Below, one piece after another: positions 9,438-17,992 of a DNA stretch of 64,000 nucleotides. This DNA comes from Pollutimonas sp036675275 (GTDB lineage: Bacteria; Pseudomonadota; Gammaproteobacteria; Burkholderiales; Burkholderiaceae_B): positions 310,001 to 374,000 of the forward strand of contig JAKFFG010000006.1 of the NCBI GenBank assembly GCA_036675275.1. The letters are read 5' to 3'. Within the stretch, counting starts at the first letter, position 1. Every line of letters starts with the position of its first letter. The translations under genes were made by a program, and so were the position numbers. Under the pieces are notes generated by a model. It worked only from the letters and a program-made list of their open reading frames with translations. It was not told the DNA's origin and did not search any database.

Positions 9438-9608
9438 ATGGTCTCCGAGATCTGTAAGCTGGAAGAGGCCCGCTGTTGGTCTTGCATTCTCAACCATATC
9501 ACGTTCGTTTCCGCCTACGTTGTCATCCTGGCAATAATGGCTGCCTTTCTTTACTTCACTCGTTTGCAAATGGCGTCTGCCCCGGGCAATGAACTTAATT
9601 CGAAGTAG
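9438..9608 (+). CDS. Possible small membrane ORF, 56 residues
   Basis: An open frame from ATG at 9438 to TAG at 9606 encodes a short polar N-terminus with three cysteines, a hydrophobic helix of about 22 residues rich in V, I, A and F, and a polar tail. It starts next to the divergent sugar dehydrogenase start and lies in the 290-base gap before the TonB-dependent receptor. The ribosome site is poor (AAGG eleven bases upstream). It may be chance; the helix is the only positive evidence. Confidence 0.25.
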   Translation: MVSEICKLEEARCWSCILNHITFVSAYVVILAIMAAFLYFTRLQMASAPGNELNSK

Positions 9609-9674
9609 CGTTGGCTTGGGCATGAGACTGGCCGCCGTGGCCCGCCGCAATAAAGCCGAAGTAATGGTAAAGTT

Positions 9675-9695
9675 GTAATAATAACAATTCTTGTT
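9675..9695. promoter_or_regulatory. Possible Fur-type site upstream of receptor gene
   Basis: An AT-rich imperfect dyad (GTAATAATAACAATTCTTGTT) lies about 35 bases before the TonB-dependent receptor start in otherwise GC-richer DNA. Iron-regulated receptors usually carry a Fur box in this position. The match to the Fur consensus is weak, so this is a suggestion only. Confidence 0.25.
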
Positions 9696-9728
9696 CGTAT
9701 TCAGTAATTTCGTGGGGATAGAGAAGTA

Positions 9729-11720
9729 ATGTTGGAAGTAAAGGCATCAAGGACGCGACAGTATGTAAACAAAAGAAAACTTGTGCGAATATTGACGCCG
9801 ATATGGGCGTTTGGTCTGGGCGGTGCAGTATCTCCTTTGCACGCCCAGTCCTCAGATGAGGTTTCCGTCAATACCTTGAATACGGTTGTGGTGACCGCCT
9901 CGGGGTTCGAGCAAGATATCATCGATGCGCCAGCCTCGATTTCAGTGATTCCCCGGGAAAAGCTCGAGCAGGGCGCTTATCGCGACCTGACCGATGCGCT
10001 GCGGGACGTGCCCGGTGTCATCATGACCCCTTCCGATAACAATACGTCCGATATCAGCTTGCGCGGAATGGGCGCTAACTACACCCTTATCCTGGTCGAT
10101 GGCAAGCGCATGAGTACGCGCGAAACCCAGACCAACGGCAGCACCGGTACAGACCAGAGCTGGGTGCCGCCGCTCGAAGCGATAGAGCGGATCGAGGTTG
10201 TGCGCGGTCCGATGTCTTCGCTATACGGATCGGATGCCATGGGCGGGGTCATCAACATCATCACGCGCAAGGTGCCCAAGGAATGGAGCGGTTCGATTCG
10301 CCTTGACTCCACATTGCAAAGCCATTCACACTCGGGCGATATGTACCAGGGCAACTTCTATCTGGCGGGTCCGATCAAGGACGATTTGCTGGGTTTGAGC
10401 CTTTACGGTGTTTACTCTCATCGCGACGAAGACGAAATAGAGCAGGGTTATAACCGGCATGCTAATCGCGGCGTGACCGCGCGTCTGTCGCTTACACCTA
10501 CCCGCGACCACGATATTCTTTTGGAGGCCGGGGCTTCCGAACAGAACTACCGCTCCACACCGGGTAACACCTTGCCCTTGACCGACCCCGAGAGTGATCG
10601 CGATTTCAAGCGCCAGAATTATTCCTTGACGCATAATGGCCGATGGTCGTTTGGTACGTCAGACTCATACGTTCAACGGGAAGAGACTAAAAACGTTGCG
10701 CGGGATATGACGATCAAGAACACGGTCCTCAGCACCAGCTGGAGCATGCCGGTCCTGGAGAATCATATAACGACTGTCGGCGCCTACTACAGCAATGAGC
10801 ACCTCAACGATACGACGACCAACACAATGTCGGACCGGTCAGCTGTGGAGCGGTGGCAGTATGCCTTCTTTGCCGAAGACGAGTGGCAGATGACAGAGTC
10901 GTTCGCCTTGACAGGCGGCATCCGCATGGACCGCGACAAGTTCGCGGGCGATCACTGGAGCCCGCGGCTGTACGGCGTATGGCACATGACAGACCGATGG
11001 ACGTTGAAGGGTGGCGTATCGACCGGTTTTCGCGCGCCGTCCATGCGTCAGACGCTGCCCGATTGGGGCGCGACCAGCCGCGGCGGCAATATGTACGGCA
11101 ATCCCGACCTTAAGCCCGAGAAGACCTTGACGAAAGAAATCGGCCTTCTATATAGCGGCGATAACGGCATGCTTGCCACGGTGACGCTGTTTGATAACGA
11201 GTTTACCGACAAGATTACCCGTGTGCCGTGCCCCGCATGCGGCCCGGTAAATTCTTTTGGGCGTTCGGCAACCACCTACACCAATGTGGATGACGCGATT
11301 ACGCGCGGTGTCGAAGCCTCGCTTTCGACGCCGTTGACCGACAATCTGGATATGACGTCGAGCTACACCTTTACCCATTCCGAACAGAAGAGCGGCCAGT
11401 ATGCCGGGAGCCCGCTGAACCAGCTTCCCAGGCACATGTTCAATTTCGGTTTGAACTGGCAGCCGACTTCAAAAATCGAGAGCTGGCTGAAGGTGACGTA
11501 TCGCGGCAAGGAAAGCGACCCGACGCAGGGAATATCGGCCAGCACGACCATGGCGCCATCATCGACGCTCGTGGATTTCGGCGGTTCGTATGCTCTCAAC
11601 AACACGGTCACGATGTACGCTGGCGTATATAACGCGCTCGATAAACGGGTTAGCTATGATGACTATGGCTACGTCGAGGACGGTCGCCGCTATTGGCTGG
11701 GTATGAGCATGAAGTTTTAA
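9729..11720 (+). CDS. TonB-dependent outer-membrane receptor, siderophore/colicin type
   Basis: The 663-residue protein has a long signal peptide (ending near residue 40, PLHAQ), a TonB-box-like NTVVVTAS, a plug domain (about 55-170) with PASISVIP, SLRGMGANYTLILVDGKR and VVRGPMSSLYGSDAMGGVINIIT, and a 22-strand barrel ending in the typical terminal phenylalanine. The pattern is that of the CirA/FepA/BfrA group, which imports ferric siderophores with TonB energy. A CPAC motif lies in an extracellular loop near residue 500. No transporter or siderophore gene is adjacent, so the ligand is unknown. Confidence 0.93.
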   Translation: MLEVKASRTRQYVNKRKLVRILTPIWAFGLGGAVSPLHAQSSDEVSVNTLNTVVVTASGFEQDIIDAPASISVIPREKLEQGAYRDLTDALRDVPGVIMTPSDNNTSDISLRGMGANYTLILVDGKRMSTRETQTNGSTGTDQSWVPPLEAIERIEVVRGPMSSLYGSDAMGGVINIITRKVPKEWSGSIRLDSTLQSHSHSGDMYQGNFYLAGPIKDDLLGLSLYGVYSHRDEDEIEQGYNRHANRGVTARLSLTPTRDHDILLEAGASEQNYRSTPGNTLPLTDPESDRDFKRQNYSLTHNGRWSFGTSDSYVQREETKNVARDMTIKNTVLSTSWSMPVLENHITTVGAYYSNEHLNDTTTNTMSDRSAVERWQYAFFAEDEWQMTESFALTGGIRMDRDKFAGDHWSPRLYGVWHMTDRWTLKGGVSTGFRAPSMRQTLPDWGATSRGGNMYGNPDLKPEKTLTKEIGLLYSGDNGMLATVTLFDNEFTDKITRVPCPACGPVNSFGRSATTYTNVDDAITRGVEASLSTPLTDNLDMTSSYTFTHSEQKSGQYAGSPLNQLPRHMFNFGLNWQPTSKIESWLKVTYRGKESDPTQGISASTTMAPSSTLVDFGGSYALNNTVTMYAGVYNALDKRVSYDDYGYVEDGRRYWLGMSMKF

Positions 11721-11765
11721 TTCTGCTGGTCGGGCGCCGGAGCCGCTGCGTTCCTGTTCCCGACG

Positions 11766-11794
11766 CAAAAGTCCGAAAGCTTTGGAGTCGGACT
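11766..11794 (-). terminator. Intrinsic terminator of the minus-strand sugar operon
   Basis: Arms AGTCCGA (11770-11776) and TCGGACT (11788-11794) pair perfectly across an 11-base loop. Read on the minus strand, the second arm runs into four T residues. The hairpin overlaps the stop codon of the kinase gene, the last gene of the operon. Confidence 0.5.
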
Positions 11795-12734
11795 AAGAAC
11801 TGAGCATGCCGGCCATTGCGCTCTCGATCTCGGCAGCGCTGGGCATGGATACCGCGGCACCGTGTCGCGTAACTGAAATGCCGGCCAGTACGGCGGCAAA
11901 GTGCAGGGCGTCCGTAACGCTCAGCCCGCGTGCCAGTCCCGCGGCGAACCCACCGGTAAAGCCGTCGCCGGCACCGGTCGTGTCGACGCACTGGCCAGCG
12001 TTGAACGCGGGTGCCAGGTACACGCCATCGGCGTTGCAGAGCAATGCGCCTTTCTCGCCGAGCGTGATGACGACGTTGGCTGCGCCTTTGGCCAACAGCA
12101 CTCTAGCGGCAGCCTCGGCGCTCTCAATGGAATTCACTTCGATGCCTGACAGAAGGCTGGCCTCTGTTTCGTTCGGCATGATGTAGTCGCATAGCGCGAA
12201 GATTTCGTCGGGCAGCGCGCAAGCCGGTGCGGGGTTGAGGATGGCGATTACGCCGTTTTCCCGGGAAATCTCGAGTGCGCGCACGGCCACTTCAACGGGC
12301 TGTTCAAGCTGGACGACAAAGACGGCGGCGGCCGCAATATCGGAAGCCAGCGCCTCGACATCGTCGACCGTCATGTGTCTCGATGCGCCGGGATAAACAC
12401 AAATGCTGTTGAGACCGGATCGGGTGTCGACAAAGATGCTGGCCGCGCCCGTCACTTCGTCGTCCATGACCCGGGCTTGGCTGTGTATGCCTTCTTCATG
12501 CCAGAGCGCAACGGCGTCCTGGCCGAAGGCATCATTGCCTATCAGCGTGAAAAAAACGACCTTGGCTCCGGCCCGCGCAGCAGCGATGGCTTGATTGGAG
12601 CCTTTGCCGCCGTGGCTGCGCATGAAGCCATCTGCCGTAACGGTTTCTCCGGACGCCGGCATTCGGCGCCCGGAGAAAACGAGGTCTGCGGCATAGATGC
12701 CAATAACAAAGATGCCGGAGCGCTTGCTTGTCAT
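11793..12734 (-). CDS. Ribokinase-like PfkB-family sugar kinase
   Basis: 313-residue PfkB kinase predicted to phosphorylate a sugar or sugar derivative with ATP in the cytoplasm. It shows the first family signature GGKGSNQAIAAARAGA (about 42-57) and the second, DTTGAGDGFTGG, starting at residue 251, with the catalytic base Asp257. Sequence style is closest to ribokinase (RbsK), but the operon carries a polar amino-acid-type ABC importer in place of the ribose importer, so I do not assign ribose as substrate. It is the last gene of the operon, 15 bases after the isomerase gene. Confidence 0.88.
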   Translation of the reverse strand: MTSKRSGIFVIGIYAADLVFSGRRMPASGETVTADGFMRSHGGKGSNQAIAAARAGAKVVFFTLIGNDAFGQDAVALWHEEGIHSQARVMDDEVTGAASIFVDTRSGLNSICVYPGASRHMTVDDVEALASDIAAAAVFVVQLEQPVEVAVRALEISRENGVIAILNPAPACALPDEIFALCDYIMPNETEASLLSGIEVNSIESAEAAARVLLAKGAANVVITLGEKGALLCNADGVYLAPAFNAGQCVDTTGAGDGFTGGFAAGLARGLSVTDALHFAAVLAGISVTRHGAAVSMPSAAEIESAMAGMLSS

Positions 12735-12749
12735 CGATACAGTTCCTGA

Positions 12750-13196
12750 CTACGAAGAAAGTTCCATCTCGTGCAGCTTTTCTACCCGTCGGCGGCAATC
12801 TTCGTCGGTGGAAAACTCCGCCTGCAGGTAGGACTCCACCAAGTCGGTGGCCAGCCAGGGGCCCACGATTTGGGCACCAATGCACATGACGTTGACATCA
12901 TCATGTTCGACGCTCTGGTGAGCCGAATGAACGTCGTGACACACGGCGGCGCGGATGCCACGGACCTTGTTGGCGGCAATGCTTGCGCCAACGCCGGTTC
13001 CGCAGACCATGATGCCCCGGTCAGCGGCTCCAGCCTTGATCTGGTCCGTGAGTGCCCGGGCAATGTCCGGGAAATCCACTGGCTCGTCAGAATGGCTGCC
13101 GACGTCATGGACGTCGTGCCCCAGTCTTTTTACTGCTTCGATAATGGAACCCTTTAAAGACCAGCCGGCATGGTCGGAGCCGATGACTATACGCAT
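12750..13196 (-). CDS. RpiB/LacAB-family sugar-phosphate isomerase
   Basis: 148 residues, the normal size of RpiB, which interconverts aldose and ketose phosphates (classically ribose 5-phosphate and ribulose 5-phosphate). Visible are GSDHAGW at the N-terminus, the catalytic Cys65 in MVCGTGVGASIAANK, and His98 in VEHDDVNVMCIG. The family also contains isomerases for allose 6-phosphate, tagatose 6-phosphate and tetrulose 4-phosphates, so the substrate is open. It sits between the binding-protein gene and the kinase gene in one operon, which implies isomerisation of the phosphorylated imported compound. Confidence 0.9.
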   Translation of the reverse strand: MRIVIGSDHAGWSLKGSIIEAVKRLGHDVHDVGSHSDEPVDFPDIARALTDQIKAGAADRGIMVCGTGVGASIAANKVRGIRAAVCHDVHSAHQSVEHDDVNVMCIGAQIVGPWLATDLVESYLQAEFSTDEDCRRRVEKLHEMELSS

Positions 13197-13225
13197 ATCA
13201 CTTCCTGAATAGTAATGTGTTGAAT

Positions 13226-14029
13226 TTATTTACTGCCGAGCATTTCTTTGGGCAGCTCGCTTCCATAGTATTTCTTGTAAATGGCATTGAGCTTGCCGTT
13301 CTCCAGATTGGTCTGGACCCAGGCGTTTACTTTTTCAAGCAATGCCTTCTCGCCTTTCTTTACACCAATGGCGAGGTCGAAATTCTGGATGACGAACAAT
13401 GGCTTGAAGTTGTTTTTTCCGATTTTCTTGTCGATGGCGTTGACCAGCGATTCGGATGTGGCAACCATTTCAGCCTGGCCGCTTACCGCTGCAGTGACAA
13501 GAGTAGCATCGTCGTCATAGCGCGCAACGGTAAAGCCATGCTTGGACGCTTGAGGAGTCAGGGCTGTGTCCTGCGTCGTGCCGCGCGTTACCGAGACGGT
13601 ACGGCCTTTCAGCGCTTCCAGGCTGGTGATGGGCTCGGTCTGGTATCCGGCGACGACCGATTTCAGCACAGCATATGGTGTCGAGAAATCGATGACCTCG
13701 GCGCGTTGGGGCGTTACCGACAGGGTCGAAACGACGATGTCCGCCTTGCCGGTCTGAAGATTGGGAATGCGGGTTGCGCCGGTGGTCTGGATCAGTTCGT
13801 ACTCCAAACCCCAATCCTTGGCCAGCAATTGGCCCACTTCGACGTCGGCGCCAGTCGGCTCCATGGACGGGGTCAACATGCCGGCCGGTGGGATGCCCAG
13901 ATCGGTTGAGATGCGGATTTTTTTGCTTTCCATGATGTTATTCAGTACATCGGCACTGGCCGCTTGCATGCCGGTTCCCAGCAAACCAGCGATGCACAGC
14001 AGGGAAGCCAATAAGTTCTTCTTGGACAT
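13226..14029 (-). CDS. ABC transporter periplasmic binding protein, family 3
   Basis: 267-residue extracellular solute-binding protein of the polar amino-acid type. It has a signal peptide ending near residue 25 (QAASA), then RISTDLGIPPAGM, GADVEVGQLLAKDW, ADIVVSTLSVTPQRAEVIDFS and GTTQDTAL. It delivers the substrate to the permease pair encoded just upstream. Its position among sugar-phosphate enzymes suggests that the ligand may not be a common amino acid. Confidence 0.92.
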   Translation of the reverse strand: MSKKNLLASLLCIAGLLGTGMQAASADVLNNIMESKKIRISTDLGIPPAGMLTPSMEPTGADVEVGQLLAKDWGLEYELIQTTGATRIPNLQTGKADIVVSTLSVTPQRAEVIDFSTPYAVLKSVVAGYQTEPITSLEALKGRTVSVTRGTTQDTALTPQASKHGFTVARYDDDATLVTAAVSGQAEMVATSESLVNAIDKKIGKNNFKPLFVIQNFDLAIGVKKGEKALLEKVNAWVQTNLENGKLNAIYKKYYGSELPKEMLGSK

Positions 14030-14061
14030 AGGTTTGTCTCCTTGGTGGTTAACAACGCTTC

Positions 14062-14814
14062 CTACAGTTCATTCTGCAGGAATTCTTTCAGCTCGAGGGT
14101 TTGGGGGTCGTTGAGCATGCCGGGAGGCCCTTTTTCCCAAACCTTTCCGTCATGCATGAAAATGATCGTGTTGGCAATACGGCGCGCAAAATTCATTTCA
14201 TGGGTGACCATGATCATGGTCATGCCGTTCTTTGCCAGGTCTTCGATAACGCGCAGCACCTCGCCGGTAAGTTGAGGGTCGAGCGCGGAGGTCACTTCAT
14301 CGAAAAGCATGACCTTGGGCTGCATGGCCAGAGACCTGGCAATGGCCACGCGCTGCTGTTGACCGCCCGAAAGCTGTTCGGGGAACTGTTCCGCTTTATC
14401 GAGCAGGCCGACTTGCTCCAGCATTTTGTGGGCGAGCTGACGCGCTTGCCCTTTGGCCAGACGTTTCACCGAGGTGGGTGCCAGCATGATGTTCTCCTCC
14501 ACCGTCAGATGCGGGAAGAGGTTATAGCTCTGGAAGACAATGCCCACATCGAGGCGCAGCGCTTTCAAATTGGCTTTGGCCCCGACGTCGTGCCCGCAAA
14601 CTGTAATGGACCCCTCGTCGATGCTCTCCAGATAATCCATGCAGCGCAAGGCCGTGCTTTTGCCCGAGCCGCTGCGGCCTATGATGGCCACAACTTCACC
14701 ACGCGCGACCTCTATGTCAATACCGCGCAGTACTTCGTTCTGGCCAAATCGCTTGCGGACGCCTTTCAGGCGGACGATGGATTCCGGGCTTGGTACTTCA
14801 GTGGTGTCAAGCAT
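14062..14814 (-). CDS. ABC transporter ATPase, polar amino-acid type
   Basis: 250-residue ATPase of the GlnQ/HisP group, energising the adjacent importer. It has Walker A GRSGSGKST (46-54), Q-loop FQSYNLFPH, signature LSGGQQQR, Walker B VMLFDEVTSALDP and the switch His in THE. Its start overlaps the upstream permease gene by eight bases. It could also serve the ATPase-less Aap-type importer at 23098-26481, but that is only a possibility. Confidence 0.95.
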   Translation of the reverse strand: MLDTTEVPSPESIVRLKGVRKRFGQNEVLRGIDIEVARGEVVAIIGRSGSGKSTALRCMDYLESIDEGSITVCGHDVGAKANLKALRLDVGIVFQSYNLFPHLTVEENIMLAPTSVKRLAKGQARQLAHKMLEQVGLLDKAEQFPEQLSGGQQQRVAIARSLAMQPKVMLFDEVTSALDPQLTGEVLRVIEDLAKNGMTMIMVTHEMNFARRIANTIIFMHDGKVWEKGPPGMLNDPQTLELKEFLQNEL

Positions 14815-15469
14815 AAGCTTTTTCTCCCGCCCTGGCCTCGAGCCTGCGGCTCAGTATCGACAGGGGATAGCACATGAAAAAATAAAGCAGCGCGATCAGC
14901 AGGTAAATGATGAAAGGCTGGAAAATGGTGTTGTTGACGATTTGTCCGGCGCGCACGAGTTCGACAAAGCCAACAATGGAGGCCAGCGATGTGTTCTTGA
15001 TGATCTGCACCATGAATCCCACCGTGGGCGGCGTGGCGATGCGCACCGCTTGCGGCAGGATGACTTTGGTCATGCGCTGCGTCCTGGACAGCGCCAGGCA
15101 CTCGGCGGTTTCCCATTGCGCCTTGGGTACCGACTGTATCGATCCGCGCCAGCTCTCGCCCAGGTAGGCCGAGACGTATATGGATAGGGACGCGGATGCA
15201 GCCATCAGCGGCGATACAGACCACCCCAGCGACGGCAGTCCGAAATAAATCAAAAAGATCAAAACCAGTACCGGGGTACCCTGGATCAACTGAATGTATA
15301 GCGCCGTAACAGTCCTGAGCCAGCGCATGCCCGAAATGCGGCACAGTGCAACCGTAAGGGCCAGGACGCCGCCGCAACAAAGGGCGATCAGCGATAGTCC
15401 CATGGTCCACAAGGCCCCTTGCAGCAGGAAGGTCAGGTATCCAATAGCAAAACTTCCACCCATGTCCAT
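14807..15469 (-). CDS. ABC transporter permease, polar amino-acid type
   Basis: 220-residue inner-membrane permease with five predicted helices and the HisMQ-type coupling region (ESWRGSIQSVPKAQWETA, about 122-139) that docks on the ATPase. It contains the family block LIQGTPVLVLIFLIYFG. It forms a heterodimer with the other permease gene, whose stop lies eight bases upstream. Confidence 0.93.
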   Translation of the reverse strand: MDMGGSFAIGYLTFLLQGALWTMGLSLIALCCGGVLALTVALCRISGMRWLRTVTALYIQLIQGTPVLVLIFLIYFGLPSLGWSVSPLMAASASLSIYVSAYLGESWRGSIQSVPKAQWETAECLALSRTQRMTKVILPQAVRIATPPTVGFMVQIIKNTSLASIVGFVELVRAGQIVNNTIFQPFIIYLLIALLYFFMCYPLSILSRRLEARAGEKAYA

Positions 15470-15477
15470 ACCCTCCG

Positions 15478-16158
15478 TTAAATAAGTGCTTCGAGTCTTC
15501 TGCGGCGCTTGAACAGCGCCAGCCCGAGAAGCCAGAAGGCGGCCCGGAGAAGCAGGGACAGGCAGACGTAGATCAGGCCCGTGACGATGTAGGTCTCAAG
15601 GGGGCGGTAGGTGTCGGACTGAATGAAGTTGGCGACGGCCGTCAATTCTTCAGCGGAGATCTGGGAGCAGATGGAGGAAGCCAGCATCAGAAGCACGAAC
15701 TGGCTCGTGAGTGCGGGATAGACGCGCTCCATGGCTTGCTTCAGTACAACGTGCCAATATATTTGCGCACGCGACAAGCCCAGGGTTTCGGCCGCTTCGA
15801 GCTGACCCCGTTCTATGGAGTCGAATCCGGCCCGCATGATTTCAGCGGAATAGGCACCCACATTGATAGTAAGAGCCACTGCGGCAACTGTTACCGCATT
15901 CAGCGAAAGCCCAAGGCTGGACAGCCCGAAGTACACAAGAAATATCTGTACCAGCAGCGGCGTGTTGCGGATCGCCTCGACATAGCCGCCGCACAGCTTG
16001 CGTAGCCAGGTCGTGTGGCCGCGCTTTCCAATCGCGCAGAACGTTCCGACGATGAACCCGAATATTGTCGAGATGACCGTAAGCTTCATGGTGAGGTACA
16101 TGCCCTGGACGATCATGTCCCACCGTGCAAACACCACCGAGAAATTCAAGTTCTCCAT
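15478..16158 (-). CDS. ABC transporter permease, polar amino-acid type
   Basis: 226-residue partner permease. It has the EAIRNTPLLVQIFLVYFG block (about 60-77) and the coupling motif EIMRAGFDSIERGQLEAAE (about 108). Multiple membrane helices are evident. Gene order dehydrogenase, permease, permease, ATPase, binding protein shows a complete importer. The ATG is nine bases after the dehydrogenase stop. Confidence 0.93.
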   Translation of the reverse strand: MENLNFSVVFARWDMIVQGMYLTMKLTVISTIFGFIVGTFCAIGKRGHTTWLRKLCGGYVEAIRNTPLLVQIFLVYFGLSSLGLSLNAVTVAAVALTINVGAYSAEIMRAGFDSIERGQLEAAETLGLSRAQIYWHVVLKQAMERVYPALTSQFVLLMLASSICSQISAEELTAVANFIQSDTYRPLETYIVTGLIYVCLSLLLRAAFWLLGLALFKRRRRLEALI

Positions 16159-16167
16159 TGTGTTCTC

Positions 16168-17067
16168 CTAGCTGGGAGTCTGGTTCGACATGCGGTCATA
16201 CACAGTGAAGAGGGCCTGGTTGCCGTTCGAGCCCTCGCCATGCACGCGGGCGTCGAGGTACTGCGTTGTGACCAGCGAAGTGGCCGGCAAGGGTACCGCA
16301 AGTTCGAAGGCCATTTCCTGCACAAGCTTGAGGTCCTTGAGCATAAGATCGATGCGGAAGCCGGCGGCCGTGTCGCCGTTGATCATCGCGGGCCCCAGTT
16401 TGTCCAGCATCCATGACGCGGCCGACCCACCCAGAAGCACTTCTCGCATCACTGACAAGTCCACGCCCGAGGCGCGTCCCAATGCCAATGCTTCACAGAT
16501 TGCCTGGATGTTGACGCCGCAGATCAGCTGATTGCACAGCTTGAGCGTCTGTCCGGCGCCGCTTGCGCCGACATGGGTAATCGTCGTGCCCATGCCGCGG
16601 AATACGGGAAGGGCGCGTTCAAAGGCTTCTTTTTCTCCGCCGGCCATAATGGTCAGGCTGGCGTTCTGGGCGCCTACCGGTCCACCCGACACGGGCGCAT
16701 CGAGAAAGGCGATGCCTTGCTGGGAAAGGTCGGCGCTGATCTGGCGGACCGCAACCGGCGCGATGGTGCTCATGTCGATGATCAGTCGCGCGGCCGGCGG
16801 ATTGGCCAACAAGCCGCCATCTCCATACACCACCGACTGTACGTCCGGAGTATTGGGCAGCATGAGTACGACAGCATCGGAAAGTTGGCCCACTTCTTTC
16901 ACGCTTCGTGCCGCGGTAGCGCCGTTCTGTGCGGCCAATTCGACGGCGGGCGCCGCAACGTCGTAAACCACGAGTTCGAAGCCAGCCTTTTGCAGATTGG
17001 CGGCCATGTGGCGGCCCATCGTACCCAAGCCGATGAAGCCAATTCGTTTAATCGTGATAGTGCTCAT
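16168..17067 (-). CDS. 3-hydroxyisobutyrate dehydrogenase-family reductase
   Basis: 299-residue NAD(P)-dependent beta-hydroxyacid dehydrogenase. Visible are the Rossmann motif GLGTMG (13-18), the substrate loop DAPVSGGPVGAQ (about 123-134) and catalytic Lys176 in GAGQTLKLCNQ. The family includes 3-hydroxyisobutyrate dehydrogenase, tartronate-semialdehyde reductase, 4-phosphoerythronate-type enzymes and sulfolactaldehyde reductase. It is the first enzyme gene after the FadR regulator, and the neighbours suggest a sugar acid or sugar-like acid as substrate. Confidence 0.9.
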   Translation of the reverse strand: MSTITIKRIGFIGLGTMGRHMAANLQKAGFELVVYDVAAPAVELAAQNGATAARSVKEVGQLSDAVVLMLPNTPDVQSVVYGDGGLLANPPAARLIIDMSTIAPVAVRQISADLSQQGIAFLDAPVSGGPVGAQNASLTIMAGGEKEAFERALPVFRGMGTTITHVGASGAGQTLKLCNQLICGVNIQAICEALALGRASGVDLSVMREVLLGGSAASWMLDKLGPAMINGDTAAGFRIDLMLKDLKLVQEMAFELAVPLPATSLVTTQYLDARVHGEGSNGNQALFTVYDRMSNQTPS

Positions 17068-17121
17068 GTGGATTGCCTATAGGTCTCGTATGCGATGCGC
17101 GCTGTTTCAGCGAAACGCGAT

Positions 17122-17865
17122 TCAGTTCAGTGCGACGCGTAGTGCTGTCTGATAGCGGCGGGCATCGCCGATCTGGAAATGCACCCTCAGCTGGCGGTCG
17201 GCCGCCTCGGCGTCCTTTTCGGCCAGCGCACGGAAAATCCGGCGATGGTCTTCAACGATCTGTTCCTTGAGCTCGGGCGCAAGATCCACTACCCCGCGTC
17301 TTTCCTTGTGCAGCTTGAGCAATAGCGGTTGCATGGAGCTGTACAGGCTGATCAGCGTTTCTGAACGGCTGGCGCGCAAGATGGCGGAGTGGAAATTGAA
17401 GTCGGCCACTCCGCCGCCGTCGGCATCGTCGATGGTGTTCTGGATGGCGGTCAGAGCCTGGCTTATTTCTTCAAGGTCACGCGCGGTAATGCGTTCGCAA
17501 GCCAGCCGTATGGCCTGGCATTCAATGGCGATCCGTGCCTGCATGATGTCGTCGATGACGCCCTGATCCTGGGCAAGGGTAAAGGCGAATATGTCGCCAA
17601 GCACGGATACGTCGGGCTTGCGGACGAAAGTGCCCACTCGTTCGCGGATCTCGACCACGCCTATCATGGAGAGGGCGCGCAACGCTTCGCGCACGACGGG
17701 GCGGCTGACGTTCAGGTGCTCGGCCAGTTCCCGTTCAGGAAGAAGCAAGTCGCCCGGGCGCAGGCTGTCGCCCAGCAATTTTTCCCGAAGGAACAGAAAC
17801 ACTTTCTCGAAGCCCTGCTTGGCGTCTTCAGAAGTTCGAACGATATGTGCGGTGCTTGTGGTCAT
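17122..17865 (-). CDS. GntR/FadR-family transcriptional regulator
   Basis: 247-residue regulator with an N-terminal winged helix (about 20-85; LLPERELAEHLNVSRPVVREALRAL region) and an all-alpha FadR/FCD ligand domain (about 95-235) holding the metal- or ligand-site pattern D-x3-R, H and H-x3-H-like residues (ARIAIECQ, FHSAILRAS, EDHRRIFRAL). Such proteins usually repress an adjacent carboxylate or sugar-acid operon and release DNA on ligand binding. It is 54 bases before the dehydrogenase gene and six bases from a textbook FadR-type operator. Confidence 0.93.
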   Translation of the reverse strand: MTTSTAHIVRTSEDAKQGFEKVFLFLREKLLGDSLRPGDLLLPERELAEHLNVSRPVVREALRALSMIGVVEIRERVGTFVRKPDVSVLGDIFAFTLAQDQGVIDDIMQARIAIECQAIRLACERITARDLEEISQALTAIQNTIDDADGGGVADFNFHSAILRASRSETLISLYSSMQPLLLKLHKERRGVVDLAPELKEQIVEDHRRIFRALAEKDAEAADRQLRVHFQIGDARRYQTALRVALN

Positions 17866-17870
17866 GCCTG

Positions 17871-17881
17871 TGGTTTTACCA
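17871..17881. promoter_or_regulatory. FadR-type operator TGGTTTTACCA
   Basis: TGGTTTTACCA is a perfect palindrome with arms TGGT and ACCA, exactly matching the general FadR-subfamily operator TNGTNNNACNA. It lies six bases before the regulator's ATG, inside the ribosome-binding and leader area, so binding there should block expression of the regulator and the downstream operon. Confidence 0.6.
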
Positions 17882-17992
17882 CGGCACTTATAGTGGCTTA
17901 TACCGGGGTTTTCCCTGGCTATGGTCTATAGTGGTAGCGCAAAGTCCCAGATTTGCCTTCACGACATTTGTATGCGACAGGAGGAGCACTGT

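Noticed and set aside
11793..17067. Reading the sugar operon as a four-carbon acid (threonate/erythronate) pathway
   Set aside because: That pathway needs a DUF1537-type kinase and usually a PdxA2-like dehydrogenase; neither is present and the kinase here is of the PfkB type.
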